The position numbers and the translations under genes are program-made. A DNA stretch of 52,799 nucleotides from Prevotella sp. KH2C16 (GTDB taxonomy: Bacteria > Bacteroidota > Bacteroidia > Bacteroidales > Bacteroidaceae): the NCBI RefSeq assembly GCF_900113305.1, contig NZ_FOOW01000020.1, forward strand, positions 1 through 52,799, in the 5' to 3' direction. Below the pieces are notes generated by a model. It made no database searches, was not told where the DNA came from, and was given only the letters and a program-made list of their open reading frames with translations. Below are positions 44,501 to 52,799 of the stretch, piece after piece (the first letter of the stretch is position 1; each line of letters begins with the position of its first letter).

Positions 44501-45214
44501 ATGGATAAAGACAAGCAATTAGAGTTAGATATTGCCGACACCATCATAGACAGGCCTAAAGGTTTCAGTGTTGGTCGTCGGCATTTTTATTTATACCCTG
44601 TTACCCTCGGTAAGATGCACTTACAGCAGAGAGTAACAGAAAGCCTTGATTTGAACAAAGAACTATTACAGGTCAGTCCATACGCAGAAGCATTAAGGCT
44701 CGTAGAGACAAAGAAAGAGGAATGTTGTCTGTTGCTTGCATATCATACCTTACAGACTAAGAAAGAAGTATTAAGCAACCGAACGGTTACTATCCGTAAA
44801 AACATCTTTCTGCGCGAAATGGATAATGAGGACATAGCAACTCTTATCCTCGCTTGTCTAACGAACGACAAGACAACATTATTCATCCAGCACTTTGGTA
44901 TAGACAAGGAGATAGAAAGAATGTCTGAGATAGCAAAGGCAAAGGAAAGCAAAAATACTTTCAGCTTTGGGGGTAAGTCTATCTACGGCACTCTCATAGA
45001 TGCTGCTTGCGAGAGGTACAAATGGACTTTCGACTATGTGCTTTGGGAGATAAGCTACACAAATCTCATGCTCCTTATGAAAGATAAAGTAACATCGCTC
45101 TATCTCACAGACGAAGAAATGAAGAAAATTCATATCAACAACATTTCAGAGTTCGTAGACGGAAACAGCAAGGCTGCTGTGATGAACGCCATACAGGGAA
45201 TGAGTTGGAAATAA
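44501..45214 (+). CDS. Tail assembly chaperone-like protein
   Basis: 237 residues from ATG 44501. SVGRRHFYLYPVTLGKMHLQQRVTESL, then MDNEDIATLILACLTND, and MKKIHINNISEFVDGNSKAAVMNAI fit the protein found between major tail protein and tape measure in Bacteroidota siphophages. It probably coats the tape measure during tail assembly. A second, frameshift product (as in lambda gpG/GT) was not evident. Confidence 0.6.
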   Translation: MDKDKQLELDIADTIIDRPKGFSVGRRHFYLYPVTLGKMHLQQRVTESLDLNKELLQVSPYAEALRLVETKKEECCLLLAYHTLQTKKEVLSNRTVTIRKNIFLREMDNEDIATLILACLTNDKTTLFIQHFGIDKEIERMSEIAKAKESKNTFSFGGKSIYGTLIDAACERYKWTFDYVLWEISYTNLMLLMKDKVTSLYLTDEEMKKIHINNISEFVDGNSKAAVMNAIQGMSWK

Positions 45215-45255
45215 AAGATATACACCTTTACGGAATAGACTATATAAAAAAGACG

Positions 45256-48200
45256 ATGGCAGGACTGAAATTTGATATAACGGGGGATAACGGCAACATG
45301 CTCTCTGCTTTGCAGGGGGTCCAGAACGGCGTAAGACAGACGCAAAGAGTTGTTGAGCAAGGCGGAGCAGGTATAGAACAGGTGTTCGGAAAGATACAAT
45401 CTGCTGCTACTGCCGCTATGGGTGCTTTCTCAGCACAGCAACTCGCCTCAAAAGTCATGTCCGTTCGTGGAGAGTTCCAGCAGTTGGAAGTAGCCTTTGA
45501 AACAATGCTCGGCAGTGCAGAGGAAGCTAACAAACTGATGAACCAACTCGTAAAGACAGCCGCCACCACTCCGTTTGACTTGCAAAGCGTATCGCAGGGA
45601 GCAAAGCAGTTGCTCGCATACGGTACAAGTGCTAACGAAGTGAATGAGACACTTGTAAGGCTTGGTGATATTGCCGCAGGTCTGTCTGTTCCTCTTGGAG
45701 ATTTGGTGTACTTGTACGGAACGACAATGGTACAGGGAAGGCTTTTTTCTAAAGATTTGCATCAGTTTACGGGCAGAGGCATTCCTATAGCAAAGGAAAT
45801 TACCGATCAGTTTGGTGTTGCAGAAGATAAGATTCTTGATTTGGTTGAAGCCGGCAAGGTTGGTGCGGCCGAAGTAAAGAAAGCCATTATCTCCATGACT
45901 TCGGAGGGTGGCAGGTTCGGAGGTCTTATGGAAAAGCAATCTCATACCATCACAGGACAGATAAGTAATATCGAAGATGCTATCGACACGATGTTCAACG
46001 AAATAGGGAAACAGAGTGAGGGTGGTATAAACACAGGGCTTGCTCTTGTTTCTAAACTCGTTGAGAATTGGGAAACGGTTGCTCGTGTCCTTGGAACCGT
46101 TGCTGCTGCTTATGGCATATCAAAAGCTGCTATAATTGCTTATAATGTTTATCAGACTATCCATAACAGATTGTTGCAGGAGGCAGCTTTGCAAAGCAAA
46201 TTGGCAGCGATGAATAATATCACTCTCTCCAATTCTGAAGCTATGGCGGCTGCACGTACAACATTGTTCTCTGCTTCGATAAAGGGTCTTACGGCTGCCA
46301 TTGCCGCCAACCCCGTAGGTGCGTTGACGGTCGGGCTTACTGCGTTATTGAGTGTTATTCAACTTGTGAATACTGATATGGACAAGATGGCTGTATATAC
46401 CGATAAGTTTGGTAAAGATGCAGCCACAACTCTGACTACTCTTGATACCTATTCCAACACTCTTTTAGGGTTATCGGATGGACATGACAAGTTGAAATTA
46501 TCAGGAAGTACATCTAAGAAAGTATTGGAAGAACTTAACTCTATCCTCGCTGATTATGGTGTTACTCAGATAAAAGAGGGGGACAACATAGATGTTGTTA
46601 ATGCAAAAAGAGAACAGGCTATTCAGCTCATAAAAGAGGAAAGCATAGAGCGTCAAAGATTGAACGATATCGACGCTGTAAGCCAAGAATATCAGCAAGC
46701 TACTCAAGATGCGCAAAATCAGTTGGTGAACGACCTTAGCAATGCTGTTTATAATAAGACTGGAGATACTTTACTTAACAAGATTTTTGGTAGTGCTGAT
46801 GAAATTAGAGAAAATGCTTCCGCTATCAGTATGATTATAGGAGACGTCGTTAGAAATAACATGAATCTTATAGTTAACAAATCGGGTGAAGAGTACGAGA
46901 AAGGAATGGATAAGATACGCTCCAAGATACAGGAGCGTATGAAAGCGATAGGTTTGAGTGAAGAAGCCATCAACAGCCAGTGGGCAGACAATGGACTGTT
47001 TAAGTCAGATGATATTATTCAGAAGTATGTTAATAGCATGCAGGAAGCTACCGTAGCTCAAGAAAGGCATCTCGATATGGTAAATAGGTCTGCTGAGGCA
47101 GAAAGAAATGCCGCAAGTGCATCTATGGACTATGGGGACAAGGTTGCTGCTTTGGAAAGGAAACTTCAAGGACCAACAGACGGTGTTCATCAGCTTTACA
47201 AGAATATCAAAGAACTGATGTCGCAGTACAAAGATAACACGATAGGTTTTCATATCAACTTTGACGGTCAGTTTCCATCATGGATGGGTAAGATGGGCAT
47301 CCCTGAACTTGAAAGGCTTTCCAAGCGTTTCGCTTCTATCGGTGCAAATTTGAAAGACGGAGGGTCTGCTATTGTCAATGGTAAGCGATATACTAAGCAG
47401 CAAGCTCTCCAGCGTTCAGCAGACTATGCAGAGGCGGCTGAAGATAAGCAGAGCAAAAAAGACGCGGCAGGCAAAGAGGCAAAAAGGAAAGCAGAAGAAG
47501 CTGCAAAAGATGCAGAGAAAAATAAAAAGAAATATGCAAATGATGCAAAACGAAAAGCGGAAGAGGCTAAACGTGAGCAAGAAAGAATAGCGGAAGAAAC
47601 GATAAATCGTAACAAGGCTATCAAGGGTTATGAAGAAAGTGTTTTGGAACAACAAAAGGAAACAGAGCTTGCTTTAAGGCAGCATAACATAGACCTCAAG
47701 GAAGATAGTTATGAGAAAGAAATCAAGCAGATAAACCTCAATTACGACCGTTTGATTGCTGAGAATGAGAAGCGTCGTAAGGACATGATAGAGGCTCTCA
47801 AAAACAATAAAGTCAATGAGTGGCTTAATAAGAACCCAAAGGCGACGAAATCGCAAGAGGGAAATTACAGGAACTCACTCAATCTAACAGACAGCGATTT
47901 GAATGTAACGCAAAAGGCGCAACTTGATGAGTATGAAATAATTGCTGTCGAGCAGAGGCGCAAGTCTATATCCGAGCTGTTGATTATGCAGAAAAACTCC
48001 TTGTATGAGTATTTAAAGGAATACGGTACAGTACAGGAGCAGATGTACGCTATCACCAATGAGTATGACGAGAAGATAGCCAGGGAAAAGGACGAGAACC
48101 GTAGGAAGATACTCGAAGCGGAGAAGAAGGACGCACTCGCCTCTGCCAAATCAAGGAACCTTGCCCTTGACATAGACTGGGGCGCAACCTTTGAGGGCGT

Positions 48201-50166
48201 GGGTAATGTACTGAAAGACATTGCCAGGGACACCCTGAAAGAGGTCGAGGCGTACATGAAGACGGCAGAATTCAAGGCTCTTTCCCCGGAAAGCAAAAAG
48301 TCATACGCTGACTTGCGCAACAACCTCCGAAAGGAGGGCGTAGGAGATGCTACATCCCCGTTCAACTTCGGCATCTGGGGAAAGATAGCCGAGCAGACAA
48401 GAGGCTATCAGGATGCCGTGAAGACACTCAAGGAGAAGACCGACGCGCATACCAAGGCCGTAGAGGATTTGCGAAAGGCAGAATTCGATTTGTCCAAAGC
48501 CACGGATGAGACTTCTAAGAGTATTGCGAAAGCAAAAGTGGAATCCGCTAAGAAAACCGTCAACGAAACGGAGACAGAACAAGAAAACGCAAAAACTGAC
48601 GCTGATAATGCCAAGCAAGACCTAACTGACAGCACCAACGCTGCCGCGCAGGGAATACATAATTTCACCTCTGCCCTCAACGAGATGAGCAACGGGTCGC
48701 TCTATGGGTTTGCCAACGGAGTAACCAAGCTCGTAACAAGTCTTATGAAAGGCTCTGACGGCGTCGGAAAGGGGTTGTCTGAACTCGGGGGAAAGGTCGG
48801 CGGTATCATAGGGGCCATCTTGCAGATTATTGACGCACTCGGGGACGCACCCGCCGAATTTATCACAAGTTTACTCGAAAAAGTCGATGCTGCCGTACAG
48901 GCAATCATTACGGAACTCCCCAACATTATTATGGATGTCATCAAGGGTGTTGCCAATATTGTCGGAAGTATAATAGAGGGCATAGGCAGTTGGTTCGGCG
49001 CAAAAGACGGTTGGATGAACGGGAGTAACGCCAAGGAAGTGAAAGAGACTACGGAAAGGCTCACGAAGTCCAACGCCGCCCTGCAAGGCTCTATCGACGA
49101 ACTAAGGGAGAGCATCGATAAGTCTGGCGGGGCAAAGGCCATAGACAGCTACGAGGAAGCATACAAGAACCAGGAGGCCGTGAACAGGAATACAATGGAG
49201 ATACTGAAAGCCCAGATGAGCTATCACGACAACCATCACTCCAACGCCTACTACTGGAGCCTCGGAGACAGGGAGTACAAGCAGATAAACGACACGCTTG
49301 CAAAGTATAAGAGAGAAAATCCGATAGCCAAGACCGCTATTGAAAGTGTCCACAGCCTTGAAGACATCTACAAGCTTACTCCGGAGCAGATGAAGGCCAT
49401 ATCCGTAAACAATGTGGAACTGTGGTCGAGAATGCTTGACGAGGGGAAATACGACAAGTCCGAGTACTGGGAGAAATATGTCGCCCTCGCAGGGGAGCTT
49501 GAGGCTCTTACCGAGAAGATTAGCGACAACCTCACACAGACATCGTTCGATAGCTTACATGACGATTTCGTATCGACCATCATGGACATGGACGCTACGG
49601 CTTCCGACTTTGCGGACGACTTTACAGAAATGATGGCAAGGGCGTACACCAATGCCGCCGTGGGAGACCTCATGGACGACGACCTGAAGAAGTTCAAGGA
49701 GAAGTGGACGAACAAAATGAACAAAGAAAACGGAAAAGTCGACTTCACTAAAAGCGAGATAGACGAGCTCCGCAATGACTACCAGACACTCACGGACAGG
49801 GCGTTAAGCATACGAAATGCCATGCAGGAGGCTACGGGATACACAGGGAAACAACCAGAGCAGAATGCCACCGCAAACGGAGTTTCCTCTATCACCTACG
49901 AGCAAGCAACGAATATAGATGCGCTCCTTACCGCTGGGAATATCACGAGAGAGCAGATAAAGGACTTGGCAAATGCCGTTATGGCTAACGTATCATCAAT
50001 GGTCACATTTTCATCATCTACGAACTCGGCAGTATTGGAGATTAAAAACTTAATGGTTTATAACAATAGTTATTTGGAGGATATTTTGAAATGCTCGAAA
50101 TCCATCTATTCAGAGTTCGCCGCAAAGTTGGATAATGTAAACAGAAACTTAAAAGAATTGAAGTAA
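45256..50166 (+). CDS. Tape measure protein
   Basis: 1636 residues from ATG 45256 (the frame opens 51 nt earlier at TTG). The first ~200 residues carry the tape-measure domain: RGEFQQLEVAFETMLGSAEEANKLMNQ, then TPFDLQSVSQGAKQLLAYG and KDLHQFTGRGIPIAKEI. A hydrophobic stretch (AAYGISKAAIIAYNVYQ) follows, a long Lys/Glu/Ala coiled coil (~residues 730-800), and another hydrophobic region (GKVGGIIGAILQIIDAL) near 1180. Its length sets the tail length. The DNA from ~48000 to ~49980 is obviously richer in G+C than the rest of the gene. Confidence 0.9.
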   Translation: MAGLKFDITGDNGNMLSALQGVQNGVRQTQRVVEQGGAGIEQVFGKIQSAATAAMGAFSAQQLASKVMSVRGEFQQLEVAFETMLGSAEEANKLMNQLVKTAATTPFDLQSVSQGAKQLLAYGTSANEVNETLVRLGDIAAGLSVPLGDLVYLYGTTMVQGRLFSKDLHQFTGRGIPIAKEITDQFGVAEDKILDLVEAGKVGAAEVKKAIISMTSEGGRFGGLMEKQSHTITGQISNIEDAIDTMFNEIGKQSEGGINTGLALVSKLVENWETVARVLGTVAAAYGISKAAIIAYNVYQTIHNRLLQEAALQSKLAAMNNITLSNSEAMAAARTTLFSASIKGLTAAIAANPVGALTVGLTALLSVIQLVNTDMDKMAVYTDKFGKDAATTLTTLDTYSNTLLGLSDGHDKLKLSGSTSKKVLEELNSILADYGVTQIKEGDNIDVVNAKREQAIQLIKEESIERQRLNDIDAVSQEYQQATQDAQNQLVNDLSNAVYNKTGDTLLNKIFGSADEIRENASAISMIIGDVVRNNMNLIVNKSGEEYEKGMDKIRSKIQERMKAIGLSEEAINSQWADNGLFKSDDIIQKYVNSMQEATVAQERHLDMVNRSAEAERNAASASMDYGDKVAALERKLQGPTDGVHQLYKNIKELMSQYKDNTIGFHINFDGQFPSWMGKMGIPELERLSKRFASIGANLKDGGSAIVNGKRYTKQQALQRSADYAEAAEDKQSKKDAAGKEAKRKAEEAAKDAEKNKKKYANDAKRKAEEAKREQERIAEETINRNKAIKGYEESVLEQQKETELALRQHNIDLKEDSYEKEIKQINLNYDRLIAENEKRRKDMIEALKNNKVNEWLNKNPKATKSQEGNYRNSLNLTDSDLNVTQKAQLDEYEIIAVEQRRKSISELLIMQKNSLYEYLKEYGTVQEQMYAITNEYDEKIAREKDENRRKILEAEKKDALASAKSRNLALDIDWGATFEGVGNVLKDIARDTLKEVEAYMKTAEFKALSPESKKSYADLRNNLRKEGVGDATSPFNFGIWGKIAEQTRGYQDAVKTLKEKTDAHTKAVEDLRKAEFDLSKATDETSKSIAKAKVESAKKTVNETETEQENAKTDADNAKQDLTDSTNAAAQGIHNFTSALNEMSNGSLYGFANGVTKLVTSLMKGSDGVGKGLSELGGKVGGIIGAILQIIDALGDAPAEFITSLLEKVDAAVQAIITELPNIIMDVIKGVANIVGSIIEGIGSWFGAKDGWMNGSNAKEVKETTERLTKSNAALQGSIDELRESIDKSGGAKAIDSYEEAYKNQEAVNRNTMEILKAQMSYHDNHHSNAYYWSLGDREYKQINDTLAKYKRENPIAKTAIESVHSLEDIYKLTPEQMKAISVNNVELWSRMLDEGKYDKSEYWEKYVALAGELEALTEKISDNLTQTSFDSLHDDFVSTIMDMDATASDFADDFTEMMARAYTNAAVGDLMDDDLKKFKEKWTNKMNKENGKVDFTKSEIDELRNDYQTLTDRALSIRNAMQEATGYTGKQPEQNATANGVSSITYEQATNIDALLTAGNITREQIKDLANAVMANVSSMVTFSSSTNSAVLEIKNLMVYNNSYLEDILKCSKSIYSEFAAKLDNVNRNLKELK

Positions 50167-50582
50167 TGCTTATAGGACAATTAAAGATAAATGGGAAAGA
50201 TGCCTATACCACGTGGGGTGTCAGTATGGATGATACATCTTTGTCTGCACTGATGACACCTCCATCCGTAAAGGCGTATATTGAGAATAATAACAGAACT
50301 GAGCATGGTAAAAGAGTGATTACTACTTCTGTATTTGTGGATTCGCGTGATTTGACCTTGCAGATTAATTTAACTGCTAACGATGAACAACAGTTTTTTG
50401 AACGGTACGCATCTTTTTGCGAAGAATTAGCAAAAGGTATTCTTGACATAGAAACCTCATTTCAGCAAGGGATTGTATATCATTGTCTGTATCAGTCATG
50501 CTCTCAATTCAGCCAGTTTATGCGTGGGATAGGGAAGTTTGTCTTGAAATTAACAGAGCCTAACCCGAACAAAAGAAATTGA
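50166..50582 (+). CDS. Distal tail protein-like
   Basis: 138 residues overlapping the tape-measure stop by 1 nt. LIGQLKINGKDAYTTWGVSMDDTSLSALMTPP, then KRVITTSVFVDSRDLTLQINLTAND resembles the short Dit-like proteins of Bacteroidota siphophages. It would join the tail tube to the tip. The next gene, a large tip protein, has its own late promoter. Confidence 0.65.
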   Translation: MLIGQLKINGKDAYTTWGVSMDDTSLSALMTPPSVKAYIENNNRTEHGKRVITTSVFVDSRDLTLQINLTANDEQQFFERYASFCEELAKGILDIETSFQQGIVYHCLYQSCSQFSQFMRGIGKFVLKLTEPNPNKRN

Positions 50583-50590
50583 AATTATTT

Positions 50591-50622
50591 ATTTGTTAAT
50601 CAAATAAATTTAACTATCTTTG
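50591..50622 (+). promoter_or_regulatory. Late promoter with palindrome (tail-tip gene)
   Basis: ATTTGTTAATCAAAT (50591-50605) overlaps TTTG 50592-50595; TATCTTTG is at 50615-50622 (19-nt spacing). The ATG at 50627 is just 4 nt beyond the -7 box, so the transcript may be leaderless. Confidence 0.8.
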
Positions 50623-50626
50623 CAAT

Positions 50627-52799
50627 ATGGTTATACACGACATAGACGGCAAGAAATTGCTCGATGTAATCTTAACAGAGAGTGCCGAGCATGAGCAAGA
50701 GTTGAGCAAGTCGGACTTTGTGAAGCTCTCGTGGGAAAGTGATGTAAAAATTACTATCCCCGCTGGCTCGTATATTATCCCCTTTGAAGATGGATTAAAG
50801 TACCGTCTACTGAATAGCTACACCCCATCAGAAACAGATAAGGGCTTCAAGTATGATATAAGTTTTCATCATCCTTTGATGTGGCTTAGCCGTGTGCCGT
50901 TTCTGTATGTAGAGAACGATTTGAAGCAGCAGGAATGGTCGTTTGAGGGACTGACGGTATCAGCACTTGAATACGTGTGCAAGGCTATCAATGAAGCGTT
51001 CGGCATCACGGATGATACACAGAAGTTCACCTATACCCTTTGCGGTACTGTGGACGGCTCTGTCAATTTTTCCGTATCGTCAAACGATATACTTTCCGTT
51101 CTTTCCTCTATTGCACAAGCCTGCAAGGATAATAACTGCGAGTGGCATCTATCATGGGAACATCGTGCGCTTTACTTCGGGCAGATAGCCATCAACTTAG
51201 GCGAGGAAGTGCCAGTATTGAAAGTCCACGACAACATCCAGACTGCATCAGTAAACGAATCGAAGGAGGATTATTATAACTGTTTCTATCCGCAAGGCTC
51301 AACAAAGAACATGAGCCGCAAAGCGCAGGTAGGCACTGGTAATGTGGCCACTCTTGCACGATTAGGGCTTGATACAACCAAGTACCCCGATGGATGTATC
51401 TATGTGGGCACAGACGGAAAGGTTATCACCAAGGAACGGTTTGACGCAAGCAACGCCATCAAGCAGACGCTGGCACTCTCCTTTGACGACATTTTTCCCC
51501 ACCTCGACCTATATGCCTACAATATCCGCAAGCGTACACGCTGGCTAAAGAATGACACCACAGGCGAGTATGAGAAGAACCCCGACGGCACGAATAAGAT
51601 ATACACCGTGTGGTATATGCGTTTGGCATACTGCACCACAACCAAGGACACCACTAAGCCACTTGTAAACACTACCACCGATAAAGACGAACGAGGAAAT
51701 ACCGTTACTCACTACTGGTACGACTATGACCTCGACCCAAAGAAGCAGATATTGCAAGGCTACACGCTAAAAGGAACATTCAAGGTCAACACGCATACGA
51801 CGAATAGTAAGTATGACGCCCTTACACAGTCTTTGGTTGGCCAGCCAAGCGGACAAGATGGCTTTGAGCTGGATTTCCACGAAGAGGATAGCCACTATAT
51901 TCCTGCATCAGAAACAACAGGCGACAGCGGCGTGTCAGTCCTCAAGGGCGACTATGAGATAGTAATGTATCAAAGCGGCGACACTATTATCCCTACCAAC
52001 GAGGAAGACGGATTTATACCGCACGGCAAGGCACTTCCCGACCTCACCTGCAACATCGTGGTGCTGTTTAACATCGTAATGGGTGAGTATGAAACAAAGC
52101 TCGCACAGGAGGAACTTGCTGCACGCACCATCAAGGAAATAAACCGCCGTGCACAAGATAATAACAACTACACAGCTCATTCCAATGCCGTAGAGTTCGC
52201 AAGGAAGAACCCCAACCTCTACATCGGGCAGAAAGTAACCTATGATGATGGCTTCGGCTACCAGCTCTCCACACGGGTAATCAAACTCGTAACTAAACTG
52301 GACTACCCTATCATTCAGGAGATAACAGTCGGGAACCAAGCCATCAAAGGTACTATCTCACAATTAAAGGAGGATGTGAACAATATCCTCTCGGGTAATT
52401 TTAGCGGCGGCGGGCTGAACGCTTCGCAGATAGGCGACCTGTTGAAGAACTATACGGCCGCACACCTGCTCCGCAAGGATACCCCGGACACCGCCCAGAG
52501 GCTGATAACCTTCCTGGAGGGCATCGCCCTCGGCAGCGAGGACGGGAAATACTACCTCGACGCGGACGGCTTCGCAAGGCTCTTCCGGGTCGTGGCAAGC
52601 TCCGTAACGAGCAGCCGCTACACGGCTGGCGACGAGGGTCTGGGCTACTCCCTCTACGAGAGCGAGGACGGCACGGGCACGCTCGAGGTCGACAACCTCA
52701 AGGTACGCAGGCAGATGAGCATCGCCGAGCTCGAGGTCAGGAAGAAGACCTACACCTCCGGTAACCTCTCCCTGGGCAAGGCCGGCAACACGATATTCG
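50627..52799 (+). CDS. Tail-tip / receptor-binding region protein, 3'-truncated
   Basis: 724 residues are visible and the frame runs off the window. MVIHDIDGKKLLDVILTES, KLSWESDVKITIPAGSYIIP and LKYRLLNSYTPSE form the N-terminal tail-associated domain seen in Bacteroidota siphophage tip proteins. Past residue ~575 it becomes a repetitive fibre-like segment with KDTPDTAQRLITFLEGIALG, a motif common to Bacteroidota phage tail proteins, and DNA richer in G+C. It is probably the host-recognition component of the tail tip. ATG 50627 is the only good start, and no other ATG exists nearby in frame. Confidence 0.8.
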   Translation, partial: MVIHDIDGKKLLDVILTESAEHEQELSKSDFVKLSWESDVKITIPAGSYIIPFEDGLKYRLLNSYTPSETDKGFKYDISFHHPLMWLSRVPFLYVENDLKQQEWSFEGLTVSALEYVCKAINEAFGITDDTQKFTYTLCGTVDGSVNFSVSSNDILSVLSSIAQACKDNNCEWHLSWEHRALYFGQIAINLGEEVPVLKVHDNIQTASVNESKEDYYNCFYPQGSTKNMSRKAQVGTGNVATLARLGLDTTKYPDGCIYVGTDGKVITKERFDASNAIKQTLALSFDDIFPHLDLYAYNIRKRTRWLKNDTTGEYEKNPDGTNKIYTVWYMRLAYCTTTKDTTKPLVNTTTDKDERGNTVTHYWYDYDLDPKKQILQGYTLKGTFKVNTHTTNSKYDALTQSLVGQPSGQDGFELDFHEEDSHYIPASETTGDSGVSVLKGDYEIVMYQSGDTIIPTNEEDGFIPHGKALPDLTCNIVVLFNIVMGEYETKLAQEELAARTIKEINRRAQDNNNYTAHSNAVEFARKNPNLYIGQKVTYDDGFGYQLSTRVIKLVTKLDYPIIQEITVGNQAIKGTISQLKEDVNNILSGNFSGGGLNASQIGDLLKNYTAAHLLRKDTPDTAQRLITFLEGIALGSEDGKYYLDADGFARLFRVVASSVTSSRYTAGDEGLGYSLYESEDGTGTLEVDNLKVRRQMSIAELEVRKKTYTSGNLSLGKAGNTIF

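Noticed and set aside
43831..44547. 238-residue minus-strand frame across the major tail protein and tRNA-Met
   Set aside because: Antisense shadow of a coding gene and a tRNA; the translated product has no domain features.
47416..47655. Hydrophobic minus-strand frames that look like membrane proteins
   Set aside because: They are complements of the Lys/Glu/Ala-rich coiled coil of the tape measure, which always read as Phe/Leu/Ser-rich on the other strand.
1..52799. Window being a complete circular phage genome cut open
   Set aside because: Both ends are GC-rich and carry rightward genes, but joining 52799 to 1 does not continue the tail-tip frame in the frame of the first gene, and no direct terminal repeat is visible. 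Integrase and lysis genes are also not seen, so part of the genome is probably missing.

Overview
This window is most of a temperate, tailed (siphovirus-like) phage or prophage of a Bacteroidota host (Bacteroides, Prevotella or a relative). The host call rests on three things. Promoters have the Bacteroidota form, a -33 TTTG about 19-20 nt before a -7 TAnnTTTG/TTTA box. Many gene families are typical of Bacteroidota mobile DNA: a DUF3127-type SSB, DUF2958, DUF3560, PcfJ/PcfK, DUF4942 and DUF6706. Most genes have no Shine-Dalgarno sequence and start at a recurrent AGAGCA-ATG context. No integrase, lysis genes or att sites are visible. Both ends are cut inside genes.

Layout. 1-860: GC-rich end of a rightward block (NUMOD1-type protein and three tiny genes). 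878-2212: leftward lysogeny block with an S24-type repressor. 2245-3117: operator/promoter and rightward regulators (Cro-like and LuxR-type HTH proteins). 3132-10209: recombination genes (Sak4-like ATPase, PD-(D/E)XK exonuclease, SSB, NinB-like, intein-bearing SF2 helicase, NinG-like). 10235-13748: replication genes (second operator, structured leader, initiator carrying four iterons as a candidate origin, DnaC-like loader, a DnaB N-domain protein, DnaB helicase). 14054-23815: accessory region of many small genes, including plasmid/ICE-type families (DpnD/PcfM, PcfK, PcfJ, DUF2958, DUF3560, MutS domain I) and one non-coding candidate RNA. 23837-24027: two tRNA-Gly genes. 24056-28754: an overlapping four-gene enzyme cassette (opine-dehydrogenase-like, amidoligase, ParB-like, ATP-grasp).

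28759-30607: terminase small and large subunits. 30814-31846: small genes. 31976-35836: portal, small genes and a MuF head protein with an apparent C-terminal GNAT-like domain. 35861-37457: a single-gene unit and a leftward three-gene cargo block (lipoprotein, secreted protein, TPR-like protein). 38028-39464: DNA methyltransferase. 39729-44346: scaffold, decoration, capsid, head-tail joining and major tail proteins. 44414: an initiator-like tRNA-Met. 44501-52799: tail chaperone, tape measure, distal tail and a truncated tail-tip protein.

How it works together. The repressor probably acts on two near-identical 25-bp palindromes, at 2245 and 10235, switching the regulatory/recombination and replication operons together. 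A four-copy promoter family serves accessory cassettes. A different palindrome overlapping the -33 box marks three late promoters (portal, scaffold, tail tip), with a variant at 23360. The most unusual contents are the amidoligase/ATP-grasp/opine-dehydrogenase/ParB cassette, the initiator-like tRNA together with the AGAGCA-ATG start context, the MuF-GNAT fusion followed by an independently transcribed small gene, and the in-gene iteron origin. All calls are by eye from sequence and family knowledge; no database search was run.
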